A DNA stretch of 64,000 nt from Liolophura sinensis (taxonomy: Eukaryota > Mollusca > Polyplacophora > Chitonida > Chitonidae), in the NCBI RefSeq assembly GCF_032854445.1, contig NC_088302.1:4397338-4461337 (forward strand), read 5' to 3'. The notes below the pieces were generated by a model, which was not told the origin of the DNA, ran no database searches, and was given only the letters and a program-made list of their open reading frames with translations. Of this stretch, positions 11,938 through 23,425 are shown piece after piece. Numbering within the stretch: position 1 is the first letter of the stretch; the number at the start of each line of letters is the position of its first letter. The position numbers were made by a program, and so were the translations under genes.

Positions 11938-14557
11938 CTATCGATATGGAATAGCCTCTTTAATTAATCTGTATATGGTGTGAATCTGTGCAAAGTCAGT
12001 CTTAGGGAATGTCTCAATTTCTCTGATAGTTACCTCTGGCAGGAATGCATTCATATAAAAAAAGAAAACAATTCCGCACATAAAACAGCTTGGATTTGAT
12101 AAACAGAGATACAGTTCAACTCTTAACTTTGTCAATACTAAAAATAACTTCTTGTAATACTCTGGAAAGACATCAAGCAAATATCTATCCCGGACAATGT
12201 AGAACAGTGAATAGGCCTCTGACAATGAATTCCATTTTGACCGAAAATATGCAAAAAAAAAAAAACCACTTTCAACACTGCTAGACAATTCTGATTTAAA
12301 AAACGACCCAACATTTTGAGGCGAAAGGCCCCCACCTTGGTCTGGTCTGGTATATTTAAGCCAACGTTTTTAAGCTGTTGACAACAACTCCATATGCTAT
12401 ATGTCCCCGCTGTGCCCAGAGAAAATCTACGCATACAGCTCTAAGCTCATTAATACATTTCTCTGGAACCAGCAATACAGCCATACAATACCACAATCCA
12501 GGCATAAATAAGGTCATAATAACTTCGACAAGGTGTACAATAGACTTGACTATTTTTTGTTCCAGTTTTCTACATAACATGCTGTTTAATCAGGCCCGAT
12601 CTGAAAACCTAGTACACAGATACTGTGATTAACCACGGGAATGCCCTCAATTGTACGATTCTGGCAGTCTGTACACATAGGTAATATCTCTGACTTATCA
12701 ATATTTAATTTTGTGTTAGACACTTTTAGCATACAAACTCCCAGAGTCTATAACATATTTAACACACTCTCCCTCACTTACGGTTACCGTTGTGTCATCT
12801 GCATGTTGGAATAAGGCACACTTTTCTGAGAAACCCGGGATTTCTAAGCCCTTGATATTGTTCTCCGCTTTTATCATAGCCTCGAAGGGCTCCACACTAA
12901 GTACATGCATTAAGGCAGAAATCGGACACCCTTGCCTAATTGATTGTCCAATTGAAAAATATCTGGGGATATGACCATTACACTTCACAGCACCCCGCAC
13001 ATCTGTGTAAAAGATGGATATCCATTTGCGGAATTTTTATCCAAAGCCAACAGCATTTCATATGAATATTGGTGTGTATCGAAAGCTTTCTATTAGTCTG
13101 GCTTTATAAAACAGGATTCAACGTTGTCAGTTTCCACATATTCTGTGACATCCCTTGAACTATAAACAGCATCAGCAATATCATGCAATATCAGCAATAA
13201 TTCTGACGCATCAACACTGGCGATGACATTCTTGAGCCAGTTGGCCATACAGAAGGACAAAATCTTGTAATCCACATTTAAAAGTGATACTGGCCTCCAG
13301 TTTTTTAGATTACGTTTATCTCCTCGTCTTCATAGGTCAAAGAAATTACACCACTTTTTATAACTCGGGCTAACTCCCCTCTTCTGAAAATGTCACTGTA
13401 CGTCTCTAGCACCAAGGCGCCCAACTCAGGATAGAAAAATCTGTAAAATTCGACAGATAGAAGGTTGTTTCCTGGACTTTTATTACAAACCATGCCATCA
13501 AGTCATCTCTTTTTCTCTTCTAAAGAGATTTCAAAACTTTATTTGAACCCCGTTTGGCAATATCCTCTTTCTTAAACAAATTGGAGTAGTACTTATAGAT
13601 CACATCTAGCAGTGCTGTTGTAGAAGTCACGCTTTCTCAACTATTGTCAGTCAGGCTGGCGATAATTTTTCCTCCTGTTTTTATAAGTTTAAAAAATGCT
13701 TAGTATTTTTATCACTTTCATGAATATATCGAGCTGTTGATCTTAGAATTGTGCCATTACATTTTTCTTGTTCATATACACTCAAACTATGTTCTAATTA
13801 AAAAATACGATCATGATTATAATCATCGAATACACTTGCTCTTCGACACTTTCTAACTCTCTTTGTATCTTATTGATTTCACAGTACCGGTCTTTACTCC
13901 TTTCTACACCAAACTTCTGAGCCAAATTTTTCAGTTTGTATTTGAGAATGAATGATTATGGCTTAACGCCACATCGGCAATATTTCAGCCATATCGTGGC
14001 GATTGTATTTGAGATTATCGAACCATACACATATGTCGTTCTAATATAACGGACATGTTAAGTGCTCATTTATACATCGTCTCACCTTGATGCAAAATTC
14101 ATCACCTTCCATTAACCTATTGTTAAAACAATACAGACCAGGACCAGTTTCAACAGGTGAAAAGTCATACTTCATATACAGTACAGCATGACCACTAAAG
14201 AACGTATTATTTATATATACAGATTTACAACTGACAACAATTTCCTTGGAGATTAACTATCATTTTGTCATCTATCTCCAAAGTCAACTGATTTAATCGT
14301 CCCTCATCATCAGATGTTACACCCATAACTTTGTCTATAAGGGATTTGGCAATAATAATGGTAATCCCTTTTGTGCAGTCCAGCCAGTTACTGGCATAGA
14401 ATTTGCCTTCAGTTAACCGTTCTATTTTACTTACGAGTTCATCGTCAAAATGAGTTTCTTGCAGGCAAATTATATCTCCATTCAGTCTCTTATACAGGCG
14501 GTCGAACTTATTTTCAGTTCGTAAACCATTGCAGTTGAGTGCCGTAATCAGCACCAT
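11938..14557 (-). pseudogene. Old LINE ORF2 (endonuclease-RT remnant)
   Basis: The likely start is the ATG at 14555-14557, giving ITALNCNGLR and then ICLQETHFDD, the first endonuclease blocks. The middle of the endonuclease is missing around 14000-14225. RT remnants are NKSPGNNLLSVEFYRF near 13480, MDYKILSFCMANWLK near 13270, IRQGCPISALMHVLSVEPFE near 12940 and ALFQHADDTTVTV near 12800. As in the young LINE, the catalytic block reads HADD. VGAFRLKMLGRFLNQN near 12320 belongs to the post-RT region. At least six frame breaks are visible. Confidence 0.82.
13948..14002. mobile_element. Short transposon or SINE-tail fragment inside the old LINE
   Basis: A 55-bp segment containing GGCTTAACGCCACATCGGC and ending near ATATCGTGGCGA sits between perfect 12-bp duplications TTGTATTTGAGA (13936-13947 and 14003-14014). 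The CGGCAATATTTCAGC motif is one I recall from short interspersed elements of molluscs. Inserted after the LINE. Confidence 0.65.
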
Positions 14558-14571
14558 TATGAGAAGGAACG

Positions 14572-15755
14572 TTATTTTATTGCGCTCCATTGTTCTGCTT
14601 CTGGAAGGCACAATTCTTCTTGAACGAGATAAATTCGGCACAGGTTTATTTTTGCGTCACCTTGTAGACGATTGTAACATAGTCTCAGAAAACCAAGGTA
14701 CGCCCACCTGTGCCTTGCGTCATTTCTCCTATGGCTGTAGTAGTTTCCCACTTTAGTTTCACCGTCGATATTCCGGTCAACTGACTTTCCATTCTGTGGA
14801 CTTCTTATTCCATGTAGCCGCACATCTCGAATCCTCTTGTTCGTGACAACTGACCACCCGTCTATTGGCCGGCTTTCATCGGTCGATTTGAACTCACTTG
14901 AACCGTTTTCACATTCTGCTACCGTGCCATTGTTTGGAATACTGTCGAGCATGCTTTGGTCTATCCTACCACTCTTCTCCCTTTCCATTTGCATGCTTTC
15001 ATTATGATGTACACCAATCTCCATCTCGTCATCTGGCTCTAGCTCGGCAGTCAAAGAGGCACTGACTGAAGGCTTTCCGTCTCTGCACACTCCCAGTTTC
15101 CAGACCACAGCGCTCACAAAGTCCGGAGTTCGTGTCACAGCTACAGTCCTTTGACCGGCAAACTTCACACAAGGATCAATAGCATTTGCTCCCATGTTGG
15201 TGGACACCCCATACATATATCAGCTTGGCATGCACGGGCCATATGCCCTTGCTCTTTGCACCTATAGCACCTAAAGTCCGGGCATTGACGAAATATATAG
15301 TCCTCTGCCAAACACAATGAACACACCTTCCTCTGATTATCGTGCAAAAAATCCGCATTGTGTCCAGTTGAAAATTTCAAGGTTTTCAGATTTCACTTTC
15401 TGAGGGAACTTAACTTTAACGTACCCTGTGCCGTCAATCACTTTGATGCCAGGATAAAAACTCCTTTTAATATCTGAAAGGATTTTCTTTCCAAATTCCT
15501 CCAGTTTCTTCACTACTTCATCATCATCGTCCGCATATGCGGATAGGTGCAAAAACTACACGAACAGAATTATCTGTGTCACAAAATTGACCGTCAACTT
15601 CAAATCTATCACCCAGTAGACTACTCCACGCTTTGTCCACAAGTGCTACCTCGTATTTCTCAACTCCTTTGGGTACACAGGCCAGTAAGTCCACATGCCT
15701 CCTCTACGGCTTGAGTAACTTCCTCGACAGAAATTTTTTGCAGTATCTCCAACAT
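14572..15755 (-). pseudogene. Old LINE ORF1 (CCHC-knuckle protein remnant)
   Basis: The likely start is near 15755, before ILQKISVEEVTQAVEEACG. The middle has GIKVIDGTGYVKVKFPQKVK. Three knuckle-like blocks follow: CSLCLAEDYIFRQC, CYRCKEQGHMARAC and CMGC. The C-terminal part is acidic and Ser-rich. Several stops and shifts break it. The knuckle block differs clearly from ORF1 of the young LINE. Confidence 0.75.
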
Positions 15756-15955
15756 TAACAACAATAAGTGAAAAATCCTTTTTCTAATTTCTTCCTCTTT
15801 CTTGTGGCCCCCGGCCCCCGGCGATGGCCATCGTGGCTCCTGGAAAAAACCAGGCACAACCAGTCTCAATTGTTCAGCAGCACTATAACAGAAACACAAT
15901 ATTATGCTCCGGGTACTGTCAACACGTCTGATCACCTCGGCTGTCAGCACGGACC

Positions 15956-15990
15956 AAAGCCAGGAATGCTAACCACTACACCATATGGGA
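15956..15990 (-). pseudogene. 5' half of the split tRNA-Glu copy
   Basis: AAAGCCAGGAATGCTAACCA and the following ACCATATGGGA (plus strand) match the anticodon 5' strand, D arm and acceptor 5' strand of tRNA-Glu with a few changes. Array spacer sequence follows. Confidence 0.75.
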
Positions 15991-16175
15991 GCGCTGCTTA
16001 AAGCCGAGACATCAGGGTAATGTCACTGCAAAGCAAATCACAGCAAAAGAACAATGGGTCCACACTGTTTGTAGATGACGGTAAAAAATCCAACTGGTAG
16101 CAGCCTTTCTCACCATATACCTTGTCTATGCAAATGACAAACGAGGAAGACACATAAACACTATTGCTGCGCTAT
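15991..16175 (-). repeat. Last remnant of the tRNA-Glu array
   Basis: Matches the unit segment next to the tRNA (GTAATGTCACTGCAAAGC, then CTTTCTCACCATATACCTT) with many differences, and fades out near 16175. Confidence 0.8.
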
Positions 16176-17218
16176 ATTGCTGTGTAGAACAATAATGTAA
16201 CAAGTTTCGCAGCCATTTGGGGTCCCCTGGCCTTTACACAACAATAATATAGAAGAATAGATTGGTCCATTATTGACGAGGACTGCAGAACATCGCATCG
16301 AGGCAAAGCCGAAATGTGGCGTTGTGTGGTCCGAGTCAAGTATGGGTTAAGCTATTTAGCACATACCGTCATTTTGGAGCAACAAAGTATGAAACCCAAC
16401 AAGTTCTACTACAGACAATAGAACTTTCATAGGCCATGGCTACTATAGGAAATTCTGTCGATTGATTGGTTGACTGCGGCGAGAAAAAAATACTGAATCT
16501 GAAATATTGTACTCTGTGAATCAACAAAAACACGCCAACGTGGAAGAATGTTTATGTGGGTGGTGTAAATTGGTGGAAATTGTGAATAAAAAACATAAGA
16601 AAATAATATGTAAACTGCACAATACAGCACATCATCCAGCGTCCGGCGTTGAAATTTGTCCATTTTGGACAAAGCCGTGTACATCATATACACCCATTCA
16701 TTGATCCTTAGTTCCTGTCGTCTGAGCAATGATATATAGATGTTTTTCTAAATTATATCTTTGTGTTAGCGTATAAGGTTATTGAAGCAAGTTGCATGAA
16801 GTTTTTGATAGCAAGATGATTGTATTTTGCAGGCTGAAAGTTGCATTTCATTAAGGTCAGTTTTTTAACGAAGTCGCTGGTCATTTTTTCTTCAGCTTTT
16901 TTTCTGTCTTTAAAGAAAAAGGAATTTTTAAAAAGCCGGTATGGAAATTGACCGCTAGGGAAGGTGATTGTTATTGATTAATTGTCAGTCAAACAATACG
17001 AAATATGCGGCAAAGGAACTATATCAACTTGGACATCACCTCTACCCGTGGAGTGGCACACACTGCACCATCTCAACGACTGATATTAGGACATAAATAT
17101 TCCACACCCAATGATATGGAGGCTCAATGGTTATCATTTTCCAGTAGGCTTTGGTATATTTCTTTGTTTCTTCTGGTGGATGTATATAGTGTTATCCTGA
17201 TCCTGAACGGGTCACTCA
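16176..17218. other. No gene recognised
   Basis: AT-rich sequence with only short, unrelated open frames. I see no repeat, RNA gene or splice-supported exon. Confidence 0.5.
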
Positions 17219-17372
17219 CTGGATCATGGACGGTTCATGCAGCTAGCTGGATCCTGCACGGTTCATGCAGTTAACCAGATCATGCACGATACAGTAACCG
17301 GATCATGCACGGTTCATGCAGTTAACCAGATCATGCACGGTTTATGCAGTAACCGTATCATGCAAGGTTCAT
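17219..17372 (+). repeat. Minisatellite, ~30-bp unit, about 5 copies
   Basis: Repeats of GGATCATGCACGGTTCATGC with AGTTAACCA or AGTAACC as variable linker. Confidence 0.85.
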
Positions 17373-18149
17373 GCGTGTCTAAATGTACATGCATATGTTT
17401 TGTGAGTTTTCAGTTTCTTTTGTGTACCACAAGACTGATTTGATTAACGCCGTACTCAAGAAGGTTACTTATCACTTGAAAATGATGGTAATTGGAGATA
17501 ATATATTACGACAAGGGAGTATCCATATGCAATGGATGTATTTCATGGAAGAAACACTGTACAGCGCTATGTTACAGGTATGGTAAATATCATTCATGTG
17601 CTGTAAGCTTATCAATGTTTCTATTGAATGTTTACATGTTTTCCTTTATTAAATTATATTTGGAAAGGGTTAGTCGATCAGTGTGTCCAAATTGTTTACT
17701 GCGTGGAGGCGCCAGGGTGCTAAAGGCCTGTTTTGTAAAACACAGCGTTCCAAAGCATTGTAAATAAACACACAAACTGTGTCGAGACTGGATTTATACA
17801 CGAACAAGTTGACAGAATACCCGAATGATTTTGAGAAATATTCAGCATTTCATTTCTTCATAACGGGAACATACTCTTTGTAGCTCATGCACTGCTCTCT
17901 ACGCTAGGGTTACGTCTCTTCAAGCATTAGACAAGTTTGATCTTTAAAGCCAGTGCGACACACCTGCACGTGATTAGGCTTTCGCGTGACTCATAATCAG
18001 GATTCATCATTACCTTTTGCATACTCATCAAATTGCTTTTAGAAACATGCTGTGTATACTATAAATAACGAGAATGCGTATAAAAAATAGAAATAAATTA
18101 AGGTTGAGACTAGAGTTTTGTTTATCTGATATTACCATGACCTCAGTCT
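17373..18149. other. No gene recognised
   Basis: Short frames only. Nothing repeated or conserved within the window. Confidence 0.5.
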
Positions 18150-18386
18150 TTTTGCGACCCCGATTTCTGTACCAAATTTGAGAGTGGTGGTAGGGATCTA
18201 CCAAATTTCAGGGTGGTGGTAGGGATGTTCCTTATTTCAAGGTTGTGGTAGGGATGTACCAAATTTGAGAGTTATGGTAGGGATGCACCAAATTTGAGAG
18301 TGGTGGTAGGGATGTACCAGTTTGAGAGTGGTGGTAGTGATGTACCAGATTTCAGAGTGGTGGTAGGGATGTACCAAATTTGAGGG
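18150..18386 (+). repeat. Minisatellite, ~29-bp unit
   Basis: About eight imperfect copies of a unit containing GTGGTGGTAGGGATGTACC and AAATTTGAGA. It runs straight into the next minisatellite. Confidence 0.88.
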
Positions 18387-18960
18387 TTGCATCCGTTCAT
18401 ATGTTCAGTCTGGTGGACTGGTAGCTACCAGATGAGACATCCATTCATATGTTCAGTCGGGTGGACTGGTAGCTACCAGATGAGACATCCATTCATATGT
18501 TCAGTCGGGTGGACTGGTAGCTACCAGATGAGACATCCATTCATATGTTCAGTCGGGTGGACTGGTAGATGAGACATCCATTCATATGTTCAGTCAGGTG
18601 CACTGGTAGCTACCGGGTGACACATTTATTTATATGTTAATCGGGGGAATTGCAGTTGCCAGGTGAGACATCCATTTATATGTTGGTTGGGTGTATTTCA
18701 GTTACCGGGTGAGACATCCATTTATATGTTAGTTGGGTGTATTGCAGTTACCGGGTGAGACATCCATTTATATGTAAGTTGGGTGTATTGCAGTTACCGG
18801 GTGAAACATCCATTTATATGTTGGTTGGGTGTATTGCAGTTACCGGGTGAGACATCCATTTATATGATGGTTGGGTGTATTGCAGTTACCGGGTGAGACA
18901 TCCATTTATATGATGGTTGGGTGTATTGGAGTTACCGGGTGAGACATCCATTTATATGTT
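18387..18960 (+). repeat. Two-stage minisatellite, 48-bp then 46-bp units
   Basis: First about five copies of a 48-bp unit (ACATCCATTCATATGTTCAG, then TCGGGTGGACTGGTAGCTAC). Then about eight copies of a related 46-bp unit (ACATCCATTTATATGTTGG, then GGGTGTATTGCAGTTACCGG). The two blocks share a frame and are diverged versions of one repeat. A stray single unit occurs at 20937-20983. Confidence 0.9.
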
Positions 18961-19197
18961 GTTTGCCGGCACCAACATCATAAGCGTGGAAATAACTATT
19001 GCATAACATAAAGCCTGGCTTGGCGTAATTTGAAACTATCATAAATATATTCTACATAAAACACTTTTTGATGAACTGGAAAGAAGCTGAACAGTATGAA
19101 CATATTTGTTTTTTCCAAAAAAAAAAGCATTATATAAGCTTATGAGAAATAATTAGGACAAATAAACAGGCAAAAGTGGTACTCTTCTATTCCATGA

Positions 19198-19469
19198 GGG
19201 GCCTCCGTGGCTCAGTTGGTTAGCGCGCTAGCGCAGCGCAATGACCCAGGAGTCTCTCACCAATGCGGTCGCTGTGAGTTCAAGTCCAGCTCATGCTGGC
19301 TTCCTCTCCGGCCGTATGTGAGAAGGTCTGCCAGCAACCTGCGGATGGTCGTGGGTTTCCCCCGGGCCCTGCCCGGTTTCCGCCCACCATAATGCTGGCC
19401 GCCGTCGTATAAGTGAAATATTCTTGAGTACGGCGTAAAACACCAATCAAAAAAAAAACAAAAAAAAAA
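19198..19469 (+). mobile_element. tRNA-derived SINE, family 1, full length
   Basis: Flanked by the perfect 12-bp duplication TCTATTCCATGA (19186-19197 and 19470-19481). The head GGGGCCTCCGTGGCTCAGTT is tRNA-like with an A box. A B-box-like GTGAGTTCAAGTCCAGC follows. The conserved body ends in CTTGAGTACGGCGTAAAAC and ACCAATCAAAA with an A-rich tail. This is the best reference copy of a family with more than ten members in the window. Confidence 0.95.
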
Positions 19470-19707
19470 TCTATTCCATGATGGCACTCATGGACGAGTA
19501 ATTGCTTTCCTGTGATTAACATTACGAATTTTAAGTTTCCAAAGTAAAATCGTATTTCAAATATTTGTAGTGGGCTAACTTAGGTGATGATAACTCCACA
19601 GGCAAATATTGAAGTCAGAAGTTGCTACAGACATTACAGAAAATGTTGGCATTCGACACTGCCAATATATGACCATACTTCGCCAAACCCAGGCATACTT
19701 GCGCTTC

Positions 19708-20337
19708 TAACCTAATGGACTAGGCCTTGTGTCCTAACGATACAAGCAATGAATTAGGCCTTGTATGCTAACGATGCAATATCTAACACCCATTCCCAAA
19801 AAGCTTGATATTTTCCTATGCTCACTTCGAACCTCCGTAGCGTTTCCTAGCTGACATTTTCTCAATCAGCAATTCCTTGCCAAAGAGATCACATTTGGAT
19901 CACAAGGGATCACAGCTGGACCAAAATCGGCTTTTGTTCTGCTCAAATAGAGGTCATTTTTAGACGGAAAAACAGACAACCATGTTTGCCTTTTCGATGT
20001 AATATCGTGCGATGGAGATTTTTCGCCATGGCCCTCTGTTCATGACAAACGAAAATCCAAGTCTTGGAGAACCCAGTAAATCAGTAAAAATTACTGATAG
20101 CGATCTTGGCTGTGTGCACTATGTTTTTGCTGGATGGTGGAGTAGAAATGCTCGATCTGATCGTAATCGGCCCAATAAAAATGCGGTTCCCTGGATTAAA
20201 GACCGTTGATTGAGAAAATGTCAGATAGGAAACGTTACGGAAGCTCTAAGCGTGGATAGGAAAATACCCAGCGTCTTGGGAATGTGCTTCTGTTAAACCT
20301 TGTATCGTTAGCATACAAGGTCTAACCCATTAGGTTA
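19708..20337. mobile_element. Foldback (long-inverted-repeat) DNA element, non-autonomous
   Basis: The left end TAACCTAATGG and the following 150-170 bp return inverted at the right end, which finishes CCATTAGGTTA. Shared internal blocks include CCTTGTATGCTAACGAT, TATTTTCCTATG and GACATTTTCTCAATCA. The total is 630 bp with a loop of roughly 300 bp and no transposase frame. The arms have diverged by several substitutions and a small internal duplication on the left. No clear target duplication; superfamily not assigned. Confidence 0.82.
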
Positions 20338-21733
20338 TTATGTTTCTCATCAAAGACATCCAGTTCACGCATCCACTGTATGCCAGGATGAGGAGAATTC
20401 ATGCAATGCTGTGTAGCAACTCCTACTGTAACAAGAACGCTTAGTGTAGTGATTGTTAGCAACAACACCCCCCCCCCCCCTCCTCCCTTCGTGTAATACT
20501 CCTGGAGTGGAAAGCTTTATCTTCTCTTATAAATCAGTTTCATAAGACCAGTCGTCGATATTGAGTTATCTGCTAAAAAATCAGTCACGCTCGCCACCAA
20601 AATTTTCTCACGTTAGTGAATTTTTACCCCACAATGCTCTACACTTTGATGCGCTGGATGTCCATATTATTACAAAGAAAATGTAGATAGAAGACGTTTC
20701 TTAATTTATAACGTTAAACTCCATAAGCTTGGTTTCAACACCAAGAACTCATTCCTTCGGGTGACGTCATAATTATTCAATATGGACAATGGGCGTGGAG
20801 AGCAATTTTTTTTACAATAGCTGTACCAACAAACGGTTAGGACAAACTCCACATTGCAGCACAGCCTACACCAATGTCCCCGTGAATGTACTACATTGTA
20901 CTTTAGAACAGAATTTCTATACATCCAACTCTATCGGGGGAGACATCCATTCATATGTTCAGTCTGGTGGACTGGTAGCTACCACCAAAAACATGTTGAA
21001 CACCGCCCATTATCCAGCATAATTAAGTTTGTTGCTTAACGCCTCAGTCATGAATTTTTCAGTTATACGATGGCTGTCATTTTTGTTTAAACCACTTTTG
21101 AAAACGCAACCCATGTGTCCTAACGACTGATAGGCAAGATCTTTAACCACTGTTAATCTAAGTTTCACTTTTTATAGCTACACTGTGATTTAGTAGGGTC
21201 CCTTTCAAAAATTCAAAACTGTACCTGAAGCATACGATAAGTGTTTGCGGCAACTTTACGGCACACTGTGTACCAGAAGCATGCTAGAAACTTTTTCGGC
21301 ATAGCTGCGGCAAAACAAACATCATTTTATCGTAAGCATGCCGCAGTATATATGGTCTAAAAATGCCAAAAAGCATATTTGTACGTTTGTGATGAAAATT
21401 GTATACCATTTATTCCCGTTGAAAATAGGCCTTTTTGTTGTTGACTTTTTTTAGGCAATATACATCCTTGCTCATTCTGCATAGCCCAAAATTAGAATGA
21501 AGGCAAACGACACTTCCGGTCTATCCCAAACAGAATGTCGTTAGGCTGTACAACACCTAACCTAACGTTCAGATAGACCTGCGCATGGATATCAGTGGCG
21601 CGAACCGGTCTAGATTTCGAAGCTGTTTGCACTATTTCCTTCACACGCTATTCCCTTCGTAACAAGCCCTGTGTAAATTCATGGAGAAAGGTAAGACACT
21701 CATATACTCATTTAAACTTTTCTTTAATACATC
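20338..21733. other. No gene recognised; one stray minisatellite unit
   Basis: A C-run lies near 20470. A single copy of the 48-bp minisatellite unit sits at 20937-20983. From about 21640 the sequence matches 42530 onward, the start of the large duplicated region. No supported exon. Confidence 0.55.
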
Positions 21734-21745
21734 ACTGTTTCTGTG

Positions 21746-22006
21746 CTGTGACTCAGTCGGTTAGCGCGCTAGCGCAGCGTAATGACCCAAGAGTCTCTCA
21801 CCAATGCGGTCGCTGTGAGTTCAAGTCCAGCTCATGCTGGCTTCCTCTCCGGCCGTAAGTAGGAAGGTCTGTCAGCATCCTGCGGATGGTCGTGGGTTTC
21901 CTCCGGGCTCTGTCCGGTTTCCAGCCGCCATAATGCTGAGCGCCGTCGTATAAGTGAACTATTCTTGAGTACGGCGTAAAACATCAATCAAATAAATAAA
22001 ATAAAT
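21746..22006 (+). mobile_element. SINE, family 1, slightly 5'-truncated
   Basis: Flanked by the perfect 12-bp duplication ACTGTTTCTGTG (21734-21745 and 22007-22018). The paralogous stretch near 42774 has a single uninterrupted copy of this site, so this insertion followed the large duplication. Confidence 0.95.
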
Positions 22007-22142
22007 ACTGTTTCTGTGTGGTTGTCCTGGATTCAACATGCAGTTCACATGTGTACTGTGACGTAACAGCCGAGACGGTGCGTTTTCACATAGCTTGGAA
22101 CCGAGTTGTTCCGTTACAAAGAAAAACGCCTTTCGGACATTT

Positions 22143-22405
22143 TTACATTTTCCAGATGATATGATCATCGCCTGCCAGTTTGTTCAATATACAGGTGGCT
22201 GATCCCATCGAGCACTCCCGCGTAGCCATATGAATAACAACTCCTTTGCACCCAGGAGTTCGCATGCATTTAGAGAAGCACGACAAGTTTTCATGAAAAA
22301 AATCCCACGTCATCCGATTGGCAGGTTCAACAGTTCCCTTCACAACAGTTGTCCAGTCACCTTCTGTGCCAATCGATGTGTCGGGCAATGTTGGACACAC
22401 GGGTT
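22143..22405 (-). CDS. Terminal exon with PAN/apple-like domain (copy X)
   Basis: On the minus strand a strong acceptor (CTGCCTTTTCTCCACAG) is followed from 22405 by an open exon to a stop at 22143. It contains IGTEGDWTTVVKGTVEP, then SKCMRTPGCKGVVIHMATRE and CSMGSA. The Cys spacing resembles a PAN/apple fold, which in animals occurs in secreted or surface proteins that bind proteins or sugars. That assignment is by eye and tentative. A paralogous exon lies at 42877-43091 with the same acceptor. Other exons of the same strand and region encode F5/8C-like pieces, so one mosaic gene is plausible. Whether it is expressed is unknown. Confidence 0.55.
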
Positions 22406-23030
22406 CTGTGGAGAAAAGGCAGACAACACAGACAAACTATGAACAGTATAGAACTGCTGAGATTCTGTAACCGGGCGTTTAAGACGACATTTAAGAAGAT
22501 GGAAATTAAATCACATCTTGGAAAGTCACACCACTGTCCGTGATGAGTCATTGTGGAATGCTGATTGTGTGATTTATTCTGTTGGAAAATTACACCTATG
22601 AATACAGGACCTTTTTTAACTTGGGAACCTGAGCAGGTAGTCAGGTGTCGGTTTAGACACATGAATGAAAGCTTTCTTCCTATACAGGTCCTAATCGGGG
22701 TAAGCTATGGTTATACATGGAGGTATAAATAAAAGTTGGAACAACTTGCCCACTCAGGATTTACTATCGCTACCAAGCTCTCGGCTCCAGTAAACTTTAC
22801 AGAGACTAGAAAAGGCTGCCTCCAGCCCCGACACCACCCACATGTTACCCGTAATGACCGGTTCCATTTTCTATTTATACCTCAGAGGTGAAAACTTTAA
22901 ATGCTATTATTTACTAAACATACAGGCGATTTAACTGTAACAAATGCGCACTTGTGTACCGTGCATATTCCTTATTTATTCACATACACCATTAAATGTG
23001 TACGAAATTGTATACACATGTACGCATTTT
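22406..23030. other. Intron-like sequence, copy X
   Basis: No exon or RNA gene recognised. The segment next to the PAN exon matches 43092-43190; the rest is unique. Confidence 0.45.
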
Positions 23031-23425
23031 CCCCCTAGCAAGGGAATATGATGTACATATTGTTCTCCTAGCGAGGACAAGTTTAGATAACATACTTACT
23101 GGTGGCAGAGGTGGCTGTACATGTATCTGAGGATGTGTGTTTCGTAAGGCCAGTGATACAGATAACATAGTCACCTGTGACAGAGGTTGCTGTCTGAGGA
23201 TGCGTGTTTGGTAAAGCCAGTGTAACACATTGTTGTCTTAGCGACGACAAGGTCAGATAACACACCCATATGTGCCAGAGTTTGATACCAGAGGATACGT
23301 GTTTCGTAAGGCCAGTGTTAGACATTGTTGACTTAGCGACGACAAGGTCAGATAACACACTCATCTGTGGCAGTTTGCTACCAGAAGATGCGTGTTTGGT
23401 AAGGCCAGTGCTAAATACTGCTCTA
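23030..23425 (-). repeat. Minisatellite, ~88-90-bp unit, about 4 copies
   Basis: Units contain CGACGACAAGGTCAGATAAC, then ACACTCATCTGTGG and GAGGATGCGTGTTTCGTAAG. Related units occur at 43485-43610, 44040-44200 and 47780-47935. The first ~50 bp holds about two units of the 36-bp repeat that is expanded at 43230-43480. Confidence 0.85.

Larger units (their letters stand above)
11505..15955 (-). mobile_element. Old Tx1/L1-like LINE inserted within a tRNA-Glu copy
   Basis: The minus strand again carries ORF1 with CCHC knuckles, an APE endonuclease, RT and the C-terminal region, but with many stops, shifts and a large loss in the endonuclease. A decayed T-rich stretch (11504-11525) marks the 3' end. 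The flanks AAAGGCAGGAAACCT (11490-11504) and AAAGCCAGGAATGCT (15956-15970) form a 15-bp target duplication with three differences, placed at the tRNA anticodon arm. Same orientation as the tRNA and as the young LINE. Much older than the element at 2647-7847, and a different lineage judging by ORF1. Confidence 0.82.

Noticed and set aside
16427-16729. Minus-strand 100-residue frame as a gene
   Set aside because: No domain, no splice signals, and unremarkable for its length in AT-rich DNA.
19198-19290. tRNA gene call on SINE heads
   Set aside because: The A- and B-box-like heads belong to SINEs with duplicated target sites and conserved tails; the cloverleaf is not intact.
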